Source of the DNA: Melampsora larici-populina 98AG31
Lineage: Eukaryota > Basidiomycota > Pucciniomycetes > Pucciniales > Melampsoraceae
DNA: 64,000 nt
Reading direction: 5' to 3'
NCBI RefSeq assembly: GCF_000204055.1
Contig: NW_006768802.1
Location: 623,612-687,611 of the forward strand
This document shows positions 57,191-64,000 of the stretch, piece by piece. The notes under the pieces are model-generated. The model did no database searches, had not been told where the DNA came from, and was given only the letters and a program-made list of their open reading frames with translations. Both the position numbers and the translations under genes were made by a program. Each line of letters opens with the position of its first letter. Position 1 is the stretch's first letter.

Positions 57191-60100
57191 GTTGGCACCA
57201 GCGCTAAGATGATGAATGAAGATGAAAATAAAGAAAGTAAACGCTTAATGAAAGAAGACAAGCTTGGTTTGAAGAACGTAAGTGTACGACCAGCAATTTG
57301 TTGGAAGTAGGTAAGTTGGAGTGACCAGTCTTTGGTATAGAAAAGCAAAAATGGCGACGTTACGCGTACTAAGAAAATTCACGATGAGATACGGTTGTTT
57401 ACCTTCATGGACTTTGAAGTGGAACTGTGGATATATACAGGTTCAGGCGGTGAGGAAGCTAGACAGCAATCAAGAAGAAACCATAAGTGCCAAGCGATTG
57501 TAGGGCAAAAAGGTGAGCTTACCATTTTAAGGAAATCTCATGGGTCATTGTGACATTTTCTGAAACAAGTGAGTCATGCGATTCTCATATTAGTTTGCCC
57601 GTGGTTCTTTTCCGCTGTATCGTTCGATTATCCTTGGAATTCCATGGTGATCAAACCATCCTTCAAGCAGGACCCGTGAATCAAGATTGCCCGTTGCCTT
57701 CGAAGATGAAATAGTAGTTAGATTCTGATGAGGTCGTAGTCAGATTGCACTTTTCAGGAGTACATAAGCTTAGATGATGCTCGGAATGAAGACTTAGGAA
57801 GTGCTTCATCAATTCTGCATACAGATTTTAGAGGGAGATCTCCTGTTTCAGACCGCGAAGGGTCGAGATACACAAACGCTATCCTGGATGGTGTAATCAG
57901 TATAACGCGATCACGTTAATGTATGTGTTGAGCAAGATCCAGCTGACTGTTTTGATTGAACCAAGTTTAAGGTGGCCTGAAGGAGGACCGGATGGTTTGA
58001 GGAGGTTTGATGCTACAATCGAGCCAGACATCACTTCCAGCACACATGCGCTATTCGTCGGTTGAGGCCGCCGTCAATTTCATCCACTCTGAGAATCCAA
58101 CCCGGTGTCTTGGGTCGCCACTAATTTTTCCTCCGAGACAAAGGGCACTAAACGTTTAACTAAATTGTCAAGGGTGGACCGGACGGATCAATCACGGCCG
58201 AGAAATCTGCTGGATCAACATTCCGAGTGTCATCACCGGTGGATGCCCCAGGGTTGCTAACTTGCTCGGATCTTGGCATCCGAAAGCGCTACAAGCCTTG
58301 TAGGATCTCACACCCACCAATCATCATAGCACCCACCTTACACCCCAATGCCTGTAGGCCACCAAACTTGGCTGAGCATTGAAATTATTCAGATCTGAAA
58401 CTTGAAAGCTTGCTTGGCATCCACAGATCTTCCCGTTCTTCCTGACTGCATCTGGTGCTTCAGCTTTGACCAAAAGGTGAACCAAGCTCTACCGAGCTCC
58501 GGGGGATACGTATGTATGTACACATCGTGATGCGTGACCATCAGATTGCCATGTGAGACCCACACTTCATGTAGTCACCTCATAAAAGGACTCGACTCTT
58601 CTCTTTCCAAGCTTCTCCATTTCATTGAAGTTCTGGACGGCGCGCTTGTGAAGGATAATTTCAGTGAAGTACAAACCATTCAATTGCGTCTGATCCTGTC
58701 GGCTGCCATGTACCAAAAGTTGTGCAGAGTTTGATTGCTCAGTCAACTGCTGCAAGAGTTGCCAATCACTAATCAGTATACTGACTCTTTGATGCTTCTA
58801 CTGCTCAGATAGAGAAGACCACAGGGAAGTGTCATGATTCAGCAAGTGCTAATTAGGCATACCACGAGCACTTTTTATTTCTTCATCTCTTTCGTCTTGT
58901 CACTATTTAATACAATTTAGATTTATGTTGAGTATGTTTTCTGAGCACAACTCAGATGAGTTATGTCCACACTGGACTAAGACCCCAGAAAAGATGGTGA
59001 GTCTGCTTCACTAAACCTGCGAATCAGACAAACAGGAGCTCTACATACTGGATTCCACATTTTGAAATACCAGTATGAGACTCTAGAATCTAGATAGCAC
59101 TTGCCACTTGCATGCAAAGAATCCTATGAACCCTTACATTGACCACCACCTACTGAAATATGGAGATGTCACTTACCAAGCGTTATACTATATATCATGA
59201 CTCATACTATATATTGGGAGCATATGATGTGTTCCAAAACAACAGGATCAATTCAAATCTATCTGGTGACAAATTTGATTGAGGTCTCAAAGAAATCTTA
59301 TCTTGTACTTCTTCTGGGGTGTCTTGCACCGGTGAAAAACCTGAATGTATGCACATCTGTTTGCTCAGCATATTCATCCAGTTTTCAATATACACTTTAG
59401 GCATCAAAGAGGACCTGCAAGAGTCAAGATTATGTCTGTTTGTAGAAATCCTTCCACTCTTTTCCTCACACTAGAGAACATGCGGGCATGCCCGCCACAG
59501 CTAGACTGTCTGAATTTACCTACAGAAATTTACATTTGCAAAAAGAAGCACTTTGTACCACCCACTTACGTAGCTCTGGCCACGATTGTCCACATCTTTC
59601 AAGAGACAAAGATGGACACTGTCACCTAGAGCACACTTTGAAGTCATTGTAGACAACCAGGTGGTATAAGCTTGCAGACCACATTTGGCGCAACAGTTGG
59701 ATGCAAAAGGAATGTTGTTCACAAAGATTCCTATTATCACAAGGCAAGCCCAGTCAAAGGAGATATATAAAGGTTGGAGGTTGTAGGCTTAGCGTGAGAT
59801 TCAAGCAAGCCAAGACAGGTACAAATAGGCCAAGAAGAAGAAAGAATACCAAGTAGTTATCAAAAAAAGGGCAGAAAAAAGAGTACAAAAGGAATTATCT
59901 GTACAGTGACTTGATGAATTAGGTGAAATATTGAGCTATAGGATTGGTTTTGAGGTGGGCAAATTTATTGGGAGAGTCAGTGTGACATGTTACCTTCTTA
60001 TAAAGTAAAAAAAAGTATACCAAGGCAGAAACACACCATTTGGAGTCAGATTTTGCAAAGCTTGCTACCAAGAATTGCAGGTCACACCAAAAATGGATTT

Positions 60101-60194
60101 GTAAATGTATAATCAAATGCAAACAATCACAAAACATCAAGAGCAATCAAGATCGGAAAGTGTTAATCTAAAGCCGGGGTTGTCAGGCAATGTG
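57191..60194. other. 3-kb gene-poor region, no gene supported
   Basis: Short frames only (58534-58734, 59345-59629 and others), no domains and no clear repeats. The first few hundred bases are the promoter of the secreted-protein gene. Confidence 0.45.
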
Positions 60195-60312
60195 GGAAAG
60201 TACAAGTGAGGCCGGAAAAGATACGACACCAGGTCACTCCGCTGGCCCCGACTGGTGGACTGGGTGGAGTAAACTGGTGTCGTATCTTTTCCGGCCTCAC
60301 TTGTACATTTCC
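60195..60312. repeat. 118-bp hairpin with 38-bp arms
   Basis: GGAAAGTACAAGTGAGGCCG... (60195-60232) is the reverse complement of 60274-60312 apart from a one-base indel; the loop is about 41 bases. It could be a minimal MITE or the fused ends of a deleted element. The 700 bp that follow hold only AT-rich short frames. Confidence 0.8.
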
Positions 60313-61016
60313 TTTCCACAAGGTGAGAGTATGGTGCAAGGAAATTACTATGAGATGATGGTTTTTTATAATGGCTTGTTGGGTTAGGTGGATGGTTGCA
60401 TTATAGAAGTTTCTTCATTATACAAAAATGTGATGGGGAAACTATTATCCATCAAAAAAAGTAGAATAACTTACCTCTTTATAGGTCTAAGAAATAAATG
60501 CAAGGCTTGGCAAAGACACGACTTTTGAAGTGATGCTTTCAAATGCTGAGAAGAAGACAGCTTTGAAAATGACTTTTTACAGGCAACCATCGAAGATAGC
60601 AGGTTGCTCGGAGCCTCACACAAGATGATGAATCGGAACAAGGCAAATTAAGAATAAATAGCTTAACTTTTCAAGAAATTACAAAAACAAAAAAAAGAAC
60701 AATAGAAATTGAAAGAAAGAAGAACAATACCAAATGAAAAAGCGCGATAAAATCGTTGATTGAAAAGTAGACATACAATCACAAACCCAACTTGAAAAGT
60801 ACAAATCAAACTTGAAAAGCACCAAAACCAACCTGATGGGAGGTGGACCAAAACAGAAGAGGATTGTACGGTACTTATGCAAGTTGATTCGACGTATTTA
60901 TATTTTAGATTTGTTTCCGCAGATATACCTTGTGTGCTACAGTTGAGGTAAGAATAGGCAAGTCTTGGGGCCTCTATACACATTGTATTTGATTTTAATT
61001 TTATGCTCTTTGTCTC

Positions 61017-61328
61017 TTGTTCAACTCTTGTCTTCATCCGCAGGGATTTGGATACCGTAAAAAGCATTTGAACCAGCAGACAACATGGCGAAGAAGTGGG
61101 CAAGAAATTAAAAAGCCTATCACCAATTATGGTTCTCAAACCTGTGCAACTCCTGTGCAAGACCGAATTGCACTTGTTCAACTCTTGTCTTCATCCGCAG
61201 GGATTTGGATACCGTAAAAAGCATTTGAACCAGCAGACAACATGGCGAAGAAGTGGGCAAGAAATTAAAAAGCCTATCACCAATTATGGTTCTCAAACCT
61301 GTGCAACTCCTGTGCAAGACCGAATTGC
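61017..61328 (+). repeat. Perfect 156-bp tandem duplication
   Basis: Bases 61017-61172 are repeated without visible difference at 61173-61328 (CTTGTTCAACTCTTGTCTTC ... GACCGAATTGCA). The identity implies a very recent event or a collapsed or expanded assembly repeat. Short frames crossing it are repeats read by chance. Confidence 0.9.
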
Positions 61329-61336
61329 AAGATCCG

Positions 61337-61376
61337 TGCAAGAATCGGTGCAAGAATTCTTGCACCGATTCTTGCA
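61337..61376. repeat. Perfect 40-bp palindrome
   Basis: TGCAAGAATCGGTGCAAGAA is followed immediately by its exact reverse complement, with no spacer. GTGCAAGA also occurs just upstream (61306-61345). It lies about 300 bp before the Harbinger-type coding region and may be two abutted element ends. Confidence 0.9.
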
Positions 61377-61679
61377 TTTATTTTTTTTCACAACCCCATC
61401 ATAAAAGTCAATTTCACACATCATGCCACGCCTCTCGTCTTGAAAAAAAGTCATTTGAGCATTCAAGCGACTCGCCAGTCAAGTCCACTCTTCAACTTCT
61501 AGCCCTCACAGTCTAGTCCTCGGTGCAAGGCGAAAGCTCTTTAGCCGCTCGAACTCCGGTCTCTCTACCTTCTGCCAGCTACTACAGCTCCCATCAATTC
61601 AAGTGGTGTTTGATCTCAAACCTCATGTGTGTGTAACTCTCTGGACAATCTTTTGAAAACGACACAAGAGTTTGCTTAG

Positions 61680-63065
61680 ATCATCAAGCAGCCAAGAAGA
61701 CCAGCTGGGACCGTTTGATAATCCAGCCATATGGTCACTTGCGGTCGACATGATCCAGCGCAAGCGATACTTCGAATCCAGGAGACGTGGACCTCAAGAG
61801 TATCAGACAATGTTCAATAGGATCTGGGCCTCAAGCGAAGCGACCTTTTTAAACCTGGTATGTTTGCTTCTCTGGGTTAGATCTCGTCTAGGTGATTGTT
61901 GGACTCACCAGTATGAAACATTAGGCACGAATGAGCCGTTCCTGCTACTTAACTTTGCTTAACAAAATTGCAACATGTGATGTATTCCAGAATGAATCCA
62001 CCTGTCCGCAGGCCCCAATCGAACTTCAACTCCTGGTCACTCTGGCTAATCTTGGACTTTCTGGAAATGGGGGGGGGGTTGGTGTTCTAGCGCATCTTTT
62101 TGGCATCTCACGTGAGCTCCTATGTACAACAACAAACGAGATGTCTGCTTACTTCCAATTTTTGTGTTTCAGATGGGAGTATCGAGAATTTCACGTGGAG
62201 ATGTGTGGTTGCTATCGTTTGAATGGAACACAAATATCTCTCTTGGCCATCATCCGCGGAGCGTCTCAACACGCGAAAAGCTGTTGGCGCAAACACACCT
62301 TTCAAAGGCTGCGTGGGTTTTGTTGATGGTACATTGATACCTCTTGCATTTGGTCCTCCCAAATGTAAAGAGGACTATTGGACTTGAAAGTACATGTATG
62401 CAGTTAACTCGATGCTGGTATGCAATCACGAGCGTAGGATTATGTTTGCTCGCCATGGATGGTGCGGCAGTGTCCATGACCAGCGAGTCATGCGTACTTC
62501 TTCGGTATGTTCAAGTTTTGGTATGTGTTCTCTGGAATTGATTAACACTGACAACTAATTGTGTTAATTGTTCGGATGGGCACATGACATCAATTGTTCA
62601 AATGGTACGTTCCAGATGTGGTCAGACCCGACCAATTTTTTTTCAGATGGAGAGTATCTTCTGGCTGACTCAGGGTACAGCTCGAGCTCTTTCATTATTC
62701 CTGCTTTCAAACGAGTAGGAGGGATTCCTCTCACACGCGAGAAGATGGCTTTTAACAAGGTCTTGAGTGAATTGCGTGTGGCAATTGAACACTGTAATGG
62801 TATGCTTAAATCACGATGGCAGTCTTTGAAAGACTTACGATTATTGATAAAGAACGAGAAGTCTGTAAAGCGACTGAACGCTTGGATCTCAGCTTGTTGT
62901 ATTCTGCACAATTTCTTATTGGAACAACAAGATCAAAGTAATTTCAATTATAACATTACGACTCCTGTGGATCCCGAATTTCCTTTTGTATTGGATGAAA
63001 TCCTACAAGATGATGATGAAGAAACACGAATGCGTGTATTTCGGTTATTTTGTGATTCCTTATAG
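61680..63065 (+). pseudogene. PIF/Harbinger-type transposase (DDE_4), two nonsense codons
   Basis: Exons about 61680-61857, 61991-62111, 62173-62504 and 62616-63065 join in phase. Family blocks in order: PIELQLLVTLANLGLSGNG, VLAHLFGISHGSIENFTWR, the first catalytic Asp in GCVGFVDGTLIPLA, GSVHDQRVM, FFSDGEYLLADSGYSS with the second Asp, and ELRVAIEHCNGMLKSRWQSL with the catalytic Glu, ending CDSL-stop at 63065. Two in-frame TGA codons interrupt it (62220-62222, VAIV-stop-MEHK, and 62385-62387, DYWT-stop-KYMY). Both are restored as Arg by CGA. The true N terminus and TIRs were not found; upstream exons are possible. Enzymatically dead as written, but very little decayed. Confidence 0.82.
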
Positions 63066-63640
63066 TTTCTCTTCTTCCTTTGAAATTCTGCGAAAATTGT
63101 GATTTCTTATCGAGATGTCCTCAAGTGTCTTCTTACCTCCAAGTTTCAATGGTTGTGATTTCTTATAGTGTAACTCAACATACTATTACTTTAAGTGCGT
63201 TGCAATTAAAGTATTAATGGTTTCAAAAATTAAATACCTCTTGCAATTTAATGACGCGAGTCACTTTAATGAACAAAGTATAAGCAAAGGTGTTTGCATT
63301 TCTAAGTCACACCCAAACAGACAAATCAAAAAGTAACAAGTTTTTTTAAAGTATCAATAAACAGGTTTTCCCGGACCAAGTTGAAAAGAAAAAATTGAGA
63401 TCCCATTCAAAAAAAGCTTTACATAATTTGTTTTTGATGATCAATCGATTGATTTTTTTGGATGTTTCATATGTTTTGATTGATGTAGGTGAAAGAATTC
63501 AAAATCAAGCATTGATTTTGAATTCTAAAATCAATCCTTTGAGTTTAATTGATCGGTCATTTTGGTTCATGTAGGGAATCTACAAGATCCCCTATGAGTG
63601 AAATTAGACAGGTCAGCAGGGTTATAAAGAGATTTGAGTT
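63066..63640. other. AT-rich intergenic, possible right end of the Harbinger element
   Basis: Contains a repeated TTGTGATTTCTTAT(C/A) motif (63095 and 63155) but no clear inverted terminus or target duplication. Confidence 0.4.
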
Positions 63641-63672
63641 TGTAATCTAAGAGATGAAGGTTGATAACTTAC

Positions 63673-64000
63673 TTTGCATTTCCTCTTTGTCCTCTTGTAT
63701 TTGCTTTTTCGCTTCCTCAATTGAAAATCCCAACGCCTTGTACTTTGCTAACATAGCCAGTTTGCGATCACTTCTCGCAGTGAGGAGGTCTTCACGACTC
63801 CGAGCCAACTGAGATCGTGCCAGGTCCAGTTGAACTCGATCTTGCTCCAATTTGAGATGAGCACGTTCGGCACGTTCTGCTTCTTCTAAACCATCATTTC
63901 CTCCTGAAAGGTGGCGAGAGACTGCGTCGGCAAGTTTGGCCTGAGTTTTGAGCTCTTCTTGTCGTGCGTCTTGTTCAGCCTGCATGTACTTCTCTTCAAC
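63673..64000 (-). CDS. Partial coiled-coil exon running off the window
   Basis: Open to the right edge on the minus strand; the internal end is a GTAAGT donor after 63673. The sequence is Glu/Lys/Ala-rich and helical (MQAEQDARQEELKTQAKLAD, AHLKLEQDRVQLDLARSQLA, ...KYKALGFSIEEAKKQI). Such coiled-coil tails often follow Myb/SANT-like domains in the second ORF of Harbinger elements, and the decayed transposase is next door, but no DNA-binding domain is within the window. The family assignment is a guess. Confidence 0.5.

Noticed and set aside
1..64000. tRNA, rRNA or CRISPR features
   Set aside because: No tRNA-like cloverleaf with a GGTTCGAATCC-type arm, no rRNA stretch and no regularly spaced short repeats of CRISPR form were found by eye.
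1..64000. LTR retrotransposon, KDZ transposase or Helitron coding sequence
   Set aside because: No reverse transcriptase, integrase, KDZ or RepHel motif was recognised in any frame, so the expected KDZ partner of the TET/JBP-like gene is not in this window.

Overview
The window reads as nuclear DNA of a basidiomycete, most likely a rust fungus (Pucciniales, Melampsora-like). The reasons are very intron-rich genes with short GT-AG introns and exons as small as 21-22 nt, a TET/JBP-like 2-oxoglutarate oxygenase gene of the type expanded in rusts and some mushrooms, small secreted proteins, and dense, diverse DNA transposons. The species call is inference; the phylum is fairly safe. The sequence is moderately AT-rich, with one 114-base gap of Ns.

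Layout. 1-18 kb is repeat- and transposon-dominated: a 2.1-kb foldback element carrying a 181-bp satellite, a local duplication, an apparently intact 7-exon TET/JBP-like gene, a decayed multi-exon gene of an unrecognised family, a 114-bp minisatellite, a nearly complete hAT transposase with one nonsense codon, a 654-bp near-palindrome, and an 894-bp hAT-type MITE (8-bp TSD) that itself contains a 210-bp TA-flanked MITE. 18-46 kb is the host-gene region: a small secreted peptide, a secreted protein divergent from a PEBP-family gene, a coiled-coil gene, an 11-exon ACR3 arsenite transporter divergent from a glutaredoxin, a PacC/RIM101-type zinc-finger gene with an in-frame TGA, mitochondrial release factor MRF1, a DUF300/Ost-alpha membrane protein, and a disordered protein of unknown function. 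46.6-54.6 kb is a complete MULE-type transposon. 55-57 kb is a predicted secreted protein. 57-64 kb is gene-poor and ends with a decayed Harbinger transposase and the start of another gene.

The most striking object is the MULE at 47123-54557. All seven exons of its single gene join in phase without a stop (1299 aa). The protein joins a GCM/WRKY-type zinc domain, a complete MULE DDE core, and a C-terminal region with the Cys and His boxes of a ubiquitin-specific-protease-like peptidase. The element has related terminal inverted repeats and a perfect 9-bp target duplication (ATTATCAAC). The left copy of that duplication was later split by a TA-flanked MITE, so the order of the two insertions can be read from the sequence.

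Two themes run across the genes. First, the decayed transposon genes carry TGA stops that each look like a TCGA to TTGA change, consistent with TCG-directed RIP-like mutation; the MULE is free of these. Second, ACR3 and a glutaredoxin share a 0.4-kb divergent promoter, and the glutaredoxin can be read as soluble or C-terminally membrane-anchored depending on retention of one intron.
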